Positions 20,584 to 29,440 of a DNA stretch of 64,000 nt are shown piece after piece; position 1 is the first letter of the stretch; every line of letters starts with the position of its first letter. The DNA is from Leptotrichia hongkongensis (GTDB lineage: Bacteria > Fusobacteriota > Fusobacteriia > Fusobacteriales > Leptotrichiaceae): positions 310,001 through 374,000 of the forward strand of contig NZ_AP019846.1 in NCBI RefSeq assembly GCF_007990635.1, in the 5' to 3' direction. Below the pieces are notes generated by a model. That model did not search any database. It had not been told where the DNA came from and saw nothing but the letters and a program-made list of their open reading frames with translations. A program made the position numbers and the translations under genes.

Positions 20584-21714
20584 CTAATTAGCTTCTGTCA
20601 TAAGCTCGTCTATCAGATCTTTCACATGTACAATTTCCTTTAATCTCCATCCGTTTGCTCCTGAAAAGAATAATCCGCTTTGAAGCCTACCTAAATAAGC
20701 ATCACCTAAGCTGTCGGCAATACAGTATCCAACTCTATTTGCACCTTTTCCACGTTCACAAGGGAATACACAGTTACTGATACATTTAATTTTTTTTGTA
20801 TTAGGCTCCAATGTTTCTATTAAGTTTGTTTTTATTGCACGTCCTGGATAACCTACTGGAGAGCTGACAATTACAATGTCTTCTTCTTTTGCGTTAAGAA
20901 GTACCTGTTTTAGTACATCGCTTGCATCACATTCATAAGTACCGATAAATCTTGTTCCCATTTGAACAGCATCTGCTCCAAGTGCCATAATGTTTTTTAT
21001 ATCGTTATTATCCCATATTCCACCTGCTGCAATAATTGGGAAATCTCCCCATTTGTCACGTTCTTCCTTTATAGGTGGCAAGATTGCTTCCAGCTGATGT
21101 TCAGGTGCGAATAATTCTTCATATTTTGCCCCTTGGTGTCCACCACTTTTTGGACCTTCCACGATTACTGCTCCTGGCATTTTACCAGCTGCTTTCCATT
21201 TTTTGCAGATTATTTTTAATGCTCTGGCAGATGAGACTATTGGAACGATTTCTACATCTGGGAAATCTTTTACAAGCCTTGGAAGCTCCAATGGAAGCCC
21301 AGCCCCAGTAACAATAATGTTTGCTCCTGCATCAAGAGCATCCTGTACAACTCTTTCATAATCATTTATTGCATGAAGAATATTACACGCAAGCGGTCTA
21401 TCACCACAAATCTTTCTTGCATTTTTAAAAATTTCAAAAAGCGCTTCACGGTTGTAGGCATTTTCTGTTCCAAGAGGACGTCCATTTACTGCTTTTTTAA
21501 CAAATCTCATATTTTGGTAATATCCAGTACAGATGGCGCTTATTGTTCCAAGACATCCATTTTTTGCAACATTTCCAGCAAGCTGATCCCAGCTGATTCC
21601 AACACCCATTCCACCCTGAACTATTGGTTTTTCAATAAAATATTTTCCTATTTTTATTCCTTTTAATTCAATTTTTTTATTTTCTGTCTTTTCGTTCACT
21701 TTTATTTCCTCCAA
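20584..21714 (-). CDS. Nitronate monooxygenase / FabK-like FMN protein
   Basis: The 376-residue protein is a TIM-barrel flavoprotein of the 2-nitropropane dioxygenase family. IVQGGMGVGIS begins the barrel, GPKSGGHQG carries the family's catalytic histidine, and AAGGIWD and GADAVQMGTRF form the FMN phosphate site. The C-terminal third contains four cysteines (CISNCVFPC, GYC), unusual for the short FabK enzymes. Family members oxidise nitronates or act as enoyl-ACP reductases; the sequence does not decide which. It uses an AGGA ribosome site. Confidence 0.8.
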   Translation of the reverse strand: MEEIKVNEKTENKKIELKGIKIGKYFIEKPIVQGGMGVGISWDQLAGNVAKNGCLGTISAICTGYYQNMRFVKKAVNGRPLGTENAYNREALFEIFKNARKICGDRPLACNILHAINDYERVVQDALDAGANIIVTGAGLPLELPRLVKDFPDVEIVPIVSSARALKIICKKWKAAGKMPGAVIVEGPKSGGHQGAKYEELFAPEHQLEAILPPIKEERDKWGDFPIIAAGGIWDNNDIKNIMALGADAVQMGTRFIGTYECDASDVLKQVLLNAKEEDIVIVSSPVGYPGRAIKTNLIETLEPNTKKIKCISNCVFPCERGKGANRVGYCIADSLGDAYLGRLQSGLFFSGANGWRLKEIVHVKDLIDELMTEAN

Positions 21715-21745
21715 TTTTATAATTTTTATAAATAATTATTTGTGA

Positions 21746-22215
21746 TTATTTGTAAAAATTATATGGTGGAGCTCTGCTAATTTTTATATTTTCGTTTATT
21801 GAAGTATAATTTAGAATAATATAAAAAAATAAATATAATTTTGGTAAAATTTCTAATATTTTTTTTATTCTTTCGATTATTTCATTTCTAATGTCATTTT
21901 CAATAAAATTTTTATATCCATTGGAACAAAGCCGTTCAAAATTTTGAACAAGTTTTTTTAAATCGACATTTTCAAAAAAAGATAAATCAATGCCCGAATT
22001 AGAAATATATTTATCTAAAGATTTCAAAAAATTGTCACTTTTGCTTATAATAATGTTTTTATTTCTTTTATATAATAAAGCGACATTTTCAATATTTAAA
22101 AAATTTATTTTAGAAAAAGTATCAAAATAATTCTTTTTGTAAATTGTTCTGAAAGATTTGAAATAGCAGACTGTATAACTTTTGATAAATTTTTCAGTCG
22201 AAATTTTTCAAACAT
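21746..22215 (-). pseudogene. Frameshifted gene of unknown function
   Basis: A strong ribosome site (GAGGAG) precedes ATG at 22215 and opens a frame that ends after 36 codons. Adding one A to the AAAAA run just after residue 25 joins it to the long downstream frame, giving about 157 codons with uniform composition (MFEKFRLKNLSK at the start, RAPPYNFYK at the end). The downstream half has no ribosome site of its own; its first start codon is a TTG. I do not recognise the family. It is either a pseudogene or a sequencing error in the A-run. Confidence 0.65.
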
Positions 22216-22285
22216 AAAATCTCCTCTGTTAGTTATTTTTATTAGTTTAATATAAAAAATCCGAATATATAACCACTGTTATTTA

Positions 22286-22314
22286 ATTATATAATGTTTT
22301 TATATTTTTTACAA
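22286..22314 (-). promoter_or_regulatory. Promoter for the frameshifted minus-strand gene
   Basis: Read on the minus strand, TTGTAA and TATAAT are 17 bases apart, about 70 bases before the ATG at 22215. Confidence 0.6.
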
Positions 22315-22423
22315 TTGGATATTTTTATTTTGATAACCAAAATATATGTTTATATTTTTTAGCATCAAAAATAATTATAAAGAACAAATTATAGTAGCAA
22401 TTTTTTCCCTAAAATTTTTTCGG

Positions 22424-22453
22424 TTGAAAAATACCATTGAAATGGTGTATAAT
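22424..22453 (+). promoter_or_regulatory. Promoter with palindrome ahead of the DUF262 gene
   Basis: TTGAAA and TATAAT are 18 bases apart. The spacer holds the inverted repeat ACCATT-GA-AATGGT (22433-22446), placed where a repressor would block polymerase. The operator role is inferred. Confidence 0.6.
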
Positions 22454-22479
22454 TTATAAAAAGAACGGTAGGAGGCGTT

Positions 22480-24189
22480 ATGGTTGCAACAATACAAGTT
22501 AATAAGCAAAGCATCAAACAGTTGCTGGAAAGTGGAAAAGATCAGATGTTTTTAATACCTGAATATCAGAGACCATATTCCTGGACTGAAAATGAGACTA
22601 AGACGTTGTTTTATGATTTATTAGAATTTACTGAAAATGAGTCAAAGAGAAATAGTGAAGTAGAAGGAACATATTTTTTAGGGAGCATAGTTTCGTATGA
22701 AAATGAGAATGGGGAACAGGAAATAATTGACGGGCAGCAGAGAATTACTTCATTGTTTCTTCTTTTGCGTGCAATTTATACAAAATTAGTTTCCTATGAG
22801 GAAAAAACTGTTGAACAGGAAAATTTTATAAGACAGATTCAGCCTGCACTCTGGAAGCAGGAGAAATTAACTGGAGAAGTTGATTATAAAAGCGTACTTA
22901 TAAATTCACGAGTTATAGATAATGAAGGAAATAAAATTTTACAAAATATTTTGGAAACTGGAGTTGCTGATCCTGAGGCTACGGACAATTATTCAAAAAA
23001 TTATATTTTATTTCAAAAGTTATTTGACAAACTTTGTGAATTAAGCCCTACATTAATGCTTGAATTTATTTACTATACTTTAAATAGAGCGGTAGTCTTT
23101 CCAATAAATACAGATTCGCAAGATGATGCATTAAGTGTATTTTCTACTTTGAATGACAGAGGATTACCACTTTCTGAAGCTGATATTTTTAAGGCAAAAA
23201 TGTATAACCGAATCAAAAAAGAATACAAGAAAATGTTTATAAAACAGTGGAAAAAACTAAGTGAACGGGCAATTTATGCTAAAGAAAATGTAAAACAGCT
23301 ATTTTATTATTATATGTTTTATCTAAGGGCAGTAGAAAAAGATGTGGCAACGACTACACTTGGACTTAGACGTTTTTATTCAAAGGGTGGATTTACAAGG
23401 CTTTATAAATCAAATCTTTTGAAGCATCTGGATCAGATTCTTGATTTATGGGTTGTGATGAATAGGCATGAATCAATAGATGACAAGCCTTGGACAGAAA
23501 ATATACAGATTATAAAGATTTTGGATACTTTATCAGCTTATCCAAATGAATCTTGGAAATATCCTGTTGTTGTCTATTATTTGTCACATGGCGAAAAAGA
23601 AAATTTTGAAACTTATTTCTTAAAATTTTTAAGAAAGCTATTTTTGGAATTGACAGCAAATTATCTTGTAACACCGAGTGTTGCCGCTGTAAAAGCTGAT
23701 ATTCTTAAACTTAATGTTGATATTGTTGATAATATTTCTCCAAAAATTGCATTCAAGAATATTCCCATTTCAATATTGCAGGAAAAAGTCAAGACACCAA
23801 ACAAAAATCTTGTGCGTATGATTTTAAAAATGGTTGTTTACAACAATCAAGATGAATTACTTCCTGAAAAATGGGAAATTGAATATATATTGCCACAAAA
23901 ATGGAGTAACCGTTTCTCAGAAAGTGTTGAAAATAAACAGGTTAAAGAATATATAAATTATATTGGAAACAAGATTCCTTTTGAAAAGAAATTGTCGATT
24001 AAAGCTTCAGAAAACTTTTTTGAAAAGAAAAAAGCAAGTTATGAAAAATCTAAAATTAAATATGTACGTGAACTAATCCCAGCAGACAAGACTGACTGGA
24101 CTTTTGAAGACATTAATATAAGAAACAAAAAAGTAGCAGAAGAGCTTGTTAAATTGTTTATTACTTGGAATGGAGAATATGAATTTTAA
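22480..24189 (+). CDS. DUF262/DUF1524 (GmrSD-like) protein with degenerate HNH
   Basis: The 569-residue protein has an N-terminal DUF262 ParB/sulfiredoxin-like domain (IPEYQRPYSW, LGSIV, IIDGQQRITSL near residues 82-93). The C-terminal part aligns with the DUF1524 HNH nuclease domain. The family motif EHI-LPQ reads EYILPQKW (about 468-475), so the catalytic His is Tyr, and the asparagines of the following N-x-K-x-S-N segment are Ser and Glu (KLSIKASENFF). Relatives such as GmrSD cleave modified phage DNA. The intact DGQQR with a lost HNH suggests a sensor or NTPase without cleavage. The gene stands alone with its own promoter. Confidence 0.8.
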   Translation: MVATIQVNKQSIKQLLESGKDQMFLIPEYQRPYSWTENETKTLFYDLLEFTENESKRNSEVEGTYFLGSIVSYENENGEQEIIDGQQRITSLFLLLRAIYTKLVSYEEKTVEQENFIRQIQPALWKQEKLTGEVDYKSVLINSRVIDNEGNKILQNILETGVADPEATDNYSKNYILFQKLFDKLCELSPTLMLEFIYYTLNRAVVFPINTDSQDDALSVFSTLNDRGLPLSEADIFKAKMYNRIKKEYKKMFIKQWKKLSERAIYAKENVKQLFYYYMFYLRAVEKDVATTTLGLRRFYSKGGFTRLYKSNLLKHLDQILDLWVVMNRHESIDDKPWTENIQIIKILDTLSAYPNESWKYPVVVYYLSHGEKENFETYFLKFLRKLFLELTANYLVTPSVAAVKADILKLNVDIVDNISPKIAFKNIPISILQEKVKTPNKNLVRMILKMVVYNNQDELLPEKWEIEYILPQKWSNRFSESVENKQVKEYINYIGNKIPFEKKLSIKASENFFEKKKASYEKSKIKYVRELIPADKTDWTFEDINIRNKKVAEELVKLFITWNGEYEF

Positions 24190-24282
24190 ATTTAATAATT
24201 TTTTAGGATAAGGGTGTTAGAAATGCACTTATTTTTTGATAAAATTGTTTTAAAGTCTGTTTTATTTTATTTAATTAAATTC

Positions 24283-24311
24283 TTGAAATTTAAAATAAAA
24301 AGGTATATAAT
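24283..24311 (+). promoter_or_regulatory. Promoter of the HMA/P1B-ATPase cluster
   Basis: TTGAAA and TATAAT are 17 bases apart. The predicted start near 24318 lies after the in-frame ATG at 24317, which supports the ATG at 24341 as the real first codon. I see no convincing Fur-box palindrome here. Confidence 0.7.
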
Positions 24312-24340
24312 AGTTTATGAAAATATTTAAGGAGTTTGTT

Positions 24341-24826
24341 ATGTTACAAAATTTTTATGGCGTTATTCAAGTAAAACATTACCAGAATGGACGTTTGAGA
24401 CTTCAAACAGATGTATTAAAGGAAAATGAAGAATTAGAACAGGAATTTTTAAATAATATACGTCAATTATCAGGAATACACTCAGTAAGCGTTAATTCCA
24501 TTATTGGAAGCATCTTAATTTATTTTGATGAAAAAATTATTGAAAGTTCGTTTTTATATTTAATCGTACTAAAACTGCTCCATCTGGAAGAAGAAGCCTT
24601 AAAAAATAAGCCTGGAAAAGTAAAAAAATTGTTAAAACAGGCATTTGAATCTGTTGATATGGCTATTTACAATAAAAGTAGAGGTTATCTGGACTTAAAG
24701 ACATTAGTTGCAGGAATTTTTGCTTTTTATGGCATTAAAAAATTAAGAGAAATTCCAAAATTGCCTACAGGTACTACTTTATTATGGTGGGCTTTTATTT
24801 TTTTATCAGAAGGGAAAAGAAAATAA
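24341..24826 (+). CDS. HMA-like membrane-associated protein with R-rich motif (1)
   Basis: The 161-residue protein begins with an HMA-like (ferredoxin-fold) segment that lacks the metal-binding CxxC. Its start carries the motif KHYQNGRLRL, of the H-x3-G-R-x-R type shared by its neighbours. Two hydrophobic stretches near the C-terminus (LVAGIFAFYGI and TLLWWAFIFL) suggest membrane association. The ATG at 24341 has AAGGAG six bases upstream; the ATG 24 bases earlier has none. It is the first gene of a cluster with a P1B-ATPase and resembles small proteins encoded in ferrosome clusters. Confidence 0.7.
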   Translation: MLQNFYGVIQVKHYQNGRLRLQTDVLKENEELEQEFLNNIRQLSGIHSVSVNSIIGSILIYFDEKIIESSFLYLIVLKLLHLEEEALKNKPGKVKKLLKQAFESVDMAIYNKSRGYLDLKTLVAGIFAFYGIKKLREIPKLPTGTTLLWWAFIFLSEGKRK

Positions 24827-25197
24827 TGTTAGAAAATTTATTTAAGGCTACATATCTGATGTTTAATCAGATAAAGGTTGTACACAGTATTCCTGGCAGA
24901 TTAAGGCTTTCGGTCCCAAATTTGTCAAAGATTCCAGAAGAATTAAAAAAATATGATTATCGAGTTACAGAACTTATTTTATCAAAAAAAGGCATAAAAA
25001 GTATTGAGTATTCGTATGTGACAAATAAAATTCTGCTTTACTATGATGTAAAATTAATTTCAGAAAAACAAATACTGGACTGGCTGAACAAAGTATGGAA
25101 AACTATGATTAATCATTCTGAATTATATGAAAATAAATCCTTAAAGGAAATAGAAGATAATTTGGATACTTTTTATAACATAATTAAAGAACTTTAA
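24826..25197 (+). CDS. HMA-like protein with R-rich motif (2)
   Basis: The 123-residue protein is a single HMA-like domain without cysteines. It carries VVHSIPGRLRLSVPNL near its start, the cleanest example of the H-x3-G-R-x-R motif in the cluster. The ATG at 24826 overlaps the preceding stop by one base (TAATG), implying translational coupling; an upstream in-frame ATG at 24784 would overlap the first gene by 43 bases and is less likely. No signal peptide or membrane segment is apparent. Confidence 0.7.
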   Translation: MLENLFKATYLMFNQIKVVHSIPGRLRLSVPNLSKIPEELKKYDYRVTELILSKKGIKSIEYSYVTNKILLYYDVKLISEKQILDWLNKVWKTMINHSELYENKSLKEIEDNLDTFYNIIKEL

Positions 25198-25230
25198 TTA
25201 TTGCCAAAATGAAAAAAGAAAGGGATTTTT

Positions 25231-27411
25231 ATGTTAAATAAAGATTATTTGCTGGACTGCAAGATTTTACACGAAATTCGTGGAAGAATCAGAATAAAAT
25301 CAAGAGCTTTAAAATATCTTGGAATTCATAAGGAAGAGATAACAAAGCAGCTAATGCAGGTTCATTATATCCAAAGTGTTGAGATTTCAAGTATTACAGG
25401 AACTATTCTTGTTTATTTTGACAATTTCTCATTAACTGGTGAAAACTTAATATCTTTACTTCAAAATACATTAAATACATATCTAGTAGATATATACAAA
25501 AACGAAAAAAAACAAATATCAAATAAATATGTGATTGAAAGACGTCTGCAGGAAGAATCTCCACAGGAAATTATTAAAAATATTGGTGCTGCTGTACTTT
25601 TACTGCTACTGCCAAATCCAAAGACAAAATTAACAGGAATCAGGCGCCTATTTAACTACAAAACTTTATCAACAGTTTCTTTAGCCCTGCCTGTTTTAAA
25701 AAATGGAATTTATTCTCTTATTCAAAATAAGCGTCCCAACGCAGATACGCTAAGTTCTACAGCTATTGTCAGCAGCATTATTTTAGGAAGTGAACGAACA
25801 GCTTTGACAATTATGATTTTAGAAAAATTTGCAGAGCTTCTGACTGTTTATACAATGAAAAAGACACGTGGCGTAATTAAAGACATGTTAAGTGTTGGAG
25901 AAAACTATGTCTGGAAGCAGTCTGATGATGGAAATACGGCCAAAAAAGTTCCAATTGAAGAAATTAGCAAGGGAGATTTTATACTTGTTCAAACTGGGGA
26001 AAAAATAAGTGTGGATGGAACGATTGAAAAAGGTGAGGCGATAATTGATCAGTCGGCAATTACTGGGGAATATATGCCTGTTACGAAAAAGGCTGGAGAA
26101 GAAGTTTTTGCAGGAACACTTTTAAAAAGTGGAAATATTACTGTAAAAGCTGAGAAGGTTGGAGATGACAGGACAGCTTCCAGAATTATAAAATTAGTGG
26201 AAGATGCCGCTTTTAACAAGGCTGATATTCAATCTTACGCCGATACATTTTCTGCACAGTTAATCCCGCTTAACTTTCTGCTCGCCGGAATTGTCTATGT
26301 TTCAACGAAAAACTTGCAAAAAGCCCTTAGTATGCTTGTAATTGACTATTCATGCGGAATAAGGCTGTCAACAGCAACAGCATTTTCAGCTTCAATTAAT
26401 ACAGCGGCTAAAAATGGAATTTTGATTAAAGGAAGCAACTATCTGGAAGAACTTTCAAGATCTGACACAGTAATATTTGACAAAACAGGTACAATTACCG
26501 AAGGAAAACCTAAAATTCAAACGCTGAAGACTTTTGGAAAAAATATGAAAGACAACCGAATGCTTGCACTAGCTGCCGCGGCTGAAGAAACTTCATCACA
26601 TCCTTTAGCAAGTGCAATTTTGAATGAAATTAAAAATAGAGGATTAAAAATTCCAAAACATAAGGAATCCGTTATTAAAGTTGCAAGAGGGATAGAAACT
26701 TTTATAAATAAGGATATTATTCGTGTAGGAAGCCTGAAATACATGGAAGAGAACGATATTTCACTAGAAGTGGCAAGTGATATAGTGAAGGGAATGCAAA
26801 ATCGTGGAGAAATTGTAATTTACGTGGCTAAAAATAATGATTTAATAGGTGTTATCGGTGTTTCAGATCCGCCTAGGGAAAATATAAAAAAGGCAATGAA
26901 TCGGCTAAGAAATCAAGGAATAGATGATATTGTACTGTTAACGGGAGATTTGAGACAGCAGGCTGAAACTATCGCTTCAAGAATGTCAATGGATAGATAC
27001 GAGTCTGAACTGATGCCTGAGGACAAGGCTAAAGATATTTTAAAATTCCGTTCAATTGGTTCAAAAGTTATTATGATAGGTGACGGAATAAACGACGCTC
27101 CTGCCCTTTCCTACGCAAATGTAGGAATAGCTCTAGGAAGTTCACGTACCGACATTGCGATGGAAGCTGCTGATGTTACAATAACTTCAGACGACCCATT
27201 ACTAATACCAGGTGTAATTGGTTTAGCAAAAAACACTGTAAAAATAATAAAGCAGAATTTTGCAATGGCAATTGGAATAAATAGTTTTGCCCTTGTATTA
27301 GGTGCAACAGGACTTCTGCCTGCAATATACAGTTCAATTTTGCATAACTCTATCACAATTTTAGTAGTTGGAAATTCATTGCGACTATTAAAATACGATG
27401 TTAATAAATAA
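25231..27411 (+). CDS. P1B-type (P1B-6-like) metal-transporting ATPase
   Basis: The 726-residue P-type ATPase has an N-terminal HMA-like domain with the R-rich motif ILHEIRGRIRIK and no CxxC. The catalytic core is intact: the actuator loop TGE, the phosphorylated DKTGT (D417), the HP motif SSHPLA and GDGINDAP (about 617-624). The membrane metal-site motif is DYSCG (372-376) instead of CPC. That substitution, and an R-rich start, are features I associate with P1B-6 ATPases such as the ferrosome protein FezB. Iron is the favoured substrate by analogy only. It is third in the cluster, with an AAGGGA ribosome site. Confidence 0.85.
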   Translation: MLNKDYLLDCKILHEIRGRIRIKSRALKYLGIHKEEITKQLMQVHYIQSVEISSITGTILVYFDNFSLTGENLISLLQNTLNTYLVDIYKNEKKQISNKYVIERRLQEESPQEIIKNIGAAVLLLLLPNPKTKLTGIRRLFNYKTLSTVSLALPVLKNGIYSLIQNKRPNADTLSSTAIVSSIILGSERTALTIMILEKFAELLTVYTMKKTRGVIKDMLSVGENYVWKQSDDGNTAKKVPIEEISKGDFILVQTGEKISVDGTIEKGEAIIDQSAITGEYMPVTKKAGEEVFAGTLLKSGNITVKAEKVGDDRTASRIIKLVEDAAFNKADIQSYADTFSAQLIPLNFLLAGIVYVSTKNLQKALSMLVIDYSCGIRLSTATAFSASINTAAKNGILIKGSNYLEELSRSDTVIFDKTGTITEGKPKIQTLKTFGKNMKDNRMLALAAAAEETSSHPLASAILNEIKNRGLKIPKHKESVIKVARGIETFINKDIIRVGSLKYMEENDISLEVASDIVKGMQNRGEIVIYVAKNNDLIGVIGVSDPPRENIKKAMNRLRNQGIDDIVLLTGDLRQQAETIASRMSMDRYESELMPEDKAKDILKFRSIGSKVIMIGDGINDAPALSYANVGIALGSSRTDIAMEAADVTITSDDPLLIPGVIGLAKNTVKIIKQNFAMAIGINSFALVLGATGLLPAIYSSILHNSITILVVGNSLRLLKYDVNK

Positions 27412-27447
27412 AAATTTTTGTGTTTTTGAAGGAGTTTGAATTAAGAT

Positions 27448-28194
27448 ATGAAAAAACTAACCTTAATAATACTGCATAAATTACCGAATCGTGTCAGATT
27501 CAAAATTTCACACGATATTGCCAATACAAAAAAATTTTTTGAAACAGTAAAAGTTGAAACTAAAAATACAGCTTTACGGTATAATCAGACTATAAATACT
27601 TTGCTCGTTACATTTGAGCCTGAAGAAATTTCAATAGATGAAGTAATTTACCGAACTGCGACTGCCTTATCAGTTGAACATGGCATGACTTCAGTAAAAC
27701 TTGTTGAAGATTTTGAAGAAAAATCAATAGATTTACTGTCTGTTTATTCTGGAGCCGCAATATTACTTTCTTTCCTGTATGGGCTTGGCAAAAGTAAAGT
27801 TGAAAAATTACAAATGGGCATAAATAACTTTACAGCAGGGCTGACAACCGCAGCAATTATCGAGCATGCTTACAGGGAAACACAGCGTAAAGGTTTTTTT
27901 GACATTGAAATATTGCCTGCATTATATTTGCTCAAATCGTATCTGGCAAACAGATCGGTTACAGCGATAGCGCTTATGTGGTTTACAACTTTTGGACGGC
28001 ATCTTGTATTAAATAACTTTTCCAACAAGGAAGTAAGAATTTATCGTTTAAAAGCTGATAATGGAAAATCTCATTATGTTGTAGATGTAAGAAATGATAA
28101 TTCTATTGAAAATCTGAGTGATTTGATAGATCACATATTTTTCAATAACAGGGCAGGCAATGAGCCAGATGACAAATACATTGCTTTGCAATAA
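27448..28194 (+). CDS. HMA-like membrane protein of the P1B-ATPase cluster
   Basis: The 248-residue protein starts with an HMA-like domain and a variant R-rich motif (LHKLPNRVRF, with Asn in place of Gly). The middle has hydrophobic stretches (VYSGAAILLSFLYGL, then a GLTTAAII segment). The C-terminal segment IYRLKADNGKSHYVVDVRN is polar. AAGGAG lies 13 bases before ATG, longer than usual. Its N-terminus resembles the ATPase's own, so it may be a partner or scaffold protein. I do not assign a specific Fez name. Confidence 0.6.
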   Translation: MKKLTLIILHKLPNRVRFKISHDIANTKKFFETVKVETKNTALRYNQTINTLLVTFEPEEISIDEVIYRTATALSVEHGMTSVKLVEDFEEKSIDLLSVYSGAAILLSFLYGLGKSKVEKLQMGINNFTAGLTTAAIIEHAYRETQRKGFFDIEILPALYLLKSYLANRSVTAIALMWFTTFGRHLVLNNFSNKEVRIYRLKADNGKSHYVVDVRNDNSIENLSDLIDHIFFNNRAGNEPDDKYIALQ

Positions 28195-28244
28195 AAATTA
28201 ATAAATGATAAAATAATAACAAATAAAAATTTGGAGGTATAAAA

Positions 28245-28532
28245 ATGATAAAATTTGGAAACATTAAAAAGGAACATTTAGTAGGAGCAGCAATCGGAGT
28301 AGGAACTGTAGCAGTAGGTTATTACCTGTACAAAAAAAATCAAAATAAAGTTGACAGTTTTTTAAGAAAACAAGGAATAAATATAAAAACATCTTCAGAA
28401 GCAACTTATGATAATATGAACCTTGAAGAATTGATGACAACAAAGGAACATCTTGAAGATTTAATTGCTGAAAAAGAACTATCTACAAACACAGCCTCTG
28501 TAGAAGCAGTTGTGGAAACTGAAACAAAATAA
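28245..28532 (+). CDS. Small membrane-anchored protein of the P1B-ATPase cluster
   Basis: The 95-residue protein has one hydrophobic segment near its start (LVGAAIGVGTVAVGYYLY) followed by a charged, helix-prone tail ending in a low-complexity Val/Glu/Thr stretch. GGAGG lies seven bases upstream of ATG. It is the last gene of the cluster; gpmA follows after 62 bases. Small single-span proteins of this type occur beside P1B-6 ATPases, but I cannot assign a role. Confidence 0.6.
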   Translation: MIKFGNIKKEHLVGAAIGVGTVAVGYYLYKKNQNKVDSFLRKQGINIKTSSEATYDNMNLEELMTTKEHLEDLIAEKELSTNTASVEAVVETETK

Positions 28533-28594
28533 TAAAATAAAGCCACTTTTTATTAGTTCAAATATAAAACAACTTTATCAAAAGGAGGAAAACA

Positions 28595-29281
28595 ATGAAA
28601 TTAGTATTAATTCGTCATGGAGAAAGTGAATGGAACTTGGAAAATAAATTTACTGGATGGAAAGATGTAGATTTGACTTCAAAAGGAGTGGAAGAGGCAA
28701 AAGCTGGAGGTAAAGCATTAAAGGAAATGGGGTTAGTTTTTGACATTGCGTACACATCTTATTTGAAAAGAGCCATTAAAACTCTTAATTACGTTTTGGA
28801 AGAACTGGATGAACTATACATTCCAGTTTACAAATCTTGGAGATTGAATGAACGTCATTATGGAGCATTACAAGGATTAAACAAAGCTGAAACTGCTAAA
28901 AAATATGGAGACGAGCAAGTCCTTATTTGGAGAAGAAGCTTTGATGTTGCCCCGCCTGCAATAGACAAATCAAGCGAATACTATCCAAAATCAGATAGAA
29001 GATATGCAGATTTATCTGATTCTGAAGCGCCACTTGGAGAAAGCCTTAAAGATACTATCGAAAGAGTTCTGCCTTACTGGCACTCACATATTTCAAAAAG
29101 TTTGCAGGAAGGGAAAAATGTTATTGTAGCAGCTCACGGAAATAGTTTGCGTGCTTTAATAAAATATTTGCTAAATATTTCAGATGACGATATTTTAAAA
29201 CTGAATTTAACAACAGGAAAACCTTTAGTATTTGAAATAGATAAAGATTTAAAAGTGTTGTCATCACCAGATTCATTTTAA
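28595..29281 (+). CDS. gpmA: 2,3-bisphosphoglycerate-dependent phosphoglycerate mutase
   Basis: GpmA interconverts 3- and 2-phosphoglycerate in glycolysis. The 228-residue protein has the phosphohistidine motif [10 protein letters not shown] at the start, the second catalytic histidine in [10 protein letters not shown], and the substrate-binding [12 protein letters not shown] segment (here [10 protein letters not shown]). AAAGGAGG precedes ATG. It ends at a clear terminator, so it is either the last gene of the preceding cluster or a separate unit. Confidence 0.97.
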   Translation: MKLVLIRHGESEWNLENKFTGWKDVDLTSKGVEEAKAGGKALKEMGLVFDIAYTSYLKRAIKTLNYVLEELDELYIPVYKSWRLNERHYGALQGLNKAETAKKYGDEQVLIWRRSFDVAPPAIDKSSEYYPKSDRRYADLSDSEAPLGESLKDTIERVLPYWHSHISKSLQEGKNVIVAAHGNSLRALIKYLLNISDDDILKLNLTTGKPLVFEIDKDLKVLSSPDSF

Positions 29282-29306
29282 TTTTAATAAAAATAAAATC
29301 TTTTAA

Positions 29307-29340
29307 GCAAGGGCAAAATTTTAGTCCTTGCATTTTTATT
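29307..29340 (+). terminator. Terminator after gpmA
   Basis: The stem GCAAGG / CCTTGC encloses a 13-base loop and is followed by ATTTTTATT. Confidence 0.75.
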
Positions 29341-29369
29341 TTGCATTTTTTAGTAATTTCAATTATAAT
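29341..29369 (+). promoter_or_regulatory. Promoter of the DUF2721 gene
   Basis: TTGCAT and TATAAT are 17 bases apart, about 70 bases upstream of the gene and directly after the gpmA terminator. Confidence 0.6.
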
Positions 29370-29440
29370 AAAAATAAAGTGTAGTATTTAAATTGTTAAA
29401 TAAATATATATTATAAAAAATTGAAAGGATGATGAAAAAT

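Noticed and set aside
24317-24340. An earlier ATG for the first HMA-like gene
   Set aside because: It lies at the predicted transcript start and lacks a ribosome site, while 24341 has AAGGAG.
24241-24340. A Fur box ahead of the HMA/P1B-ATPase cluster
   Set aside because: I found no stretch close to the 19-base Fur palindrome; only AT-rich sequence.
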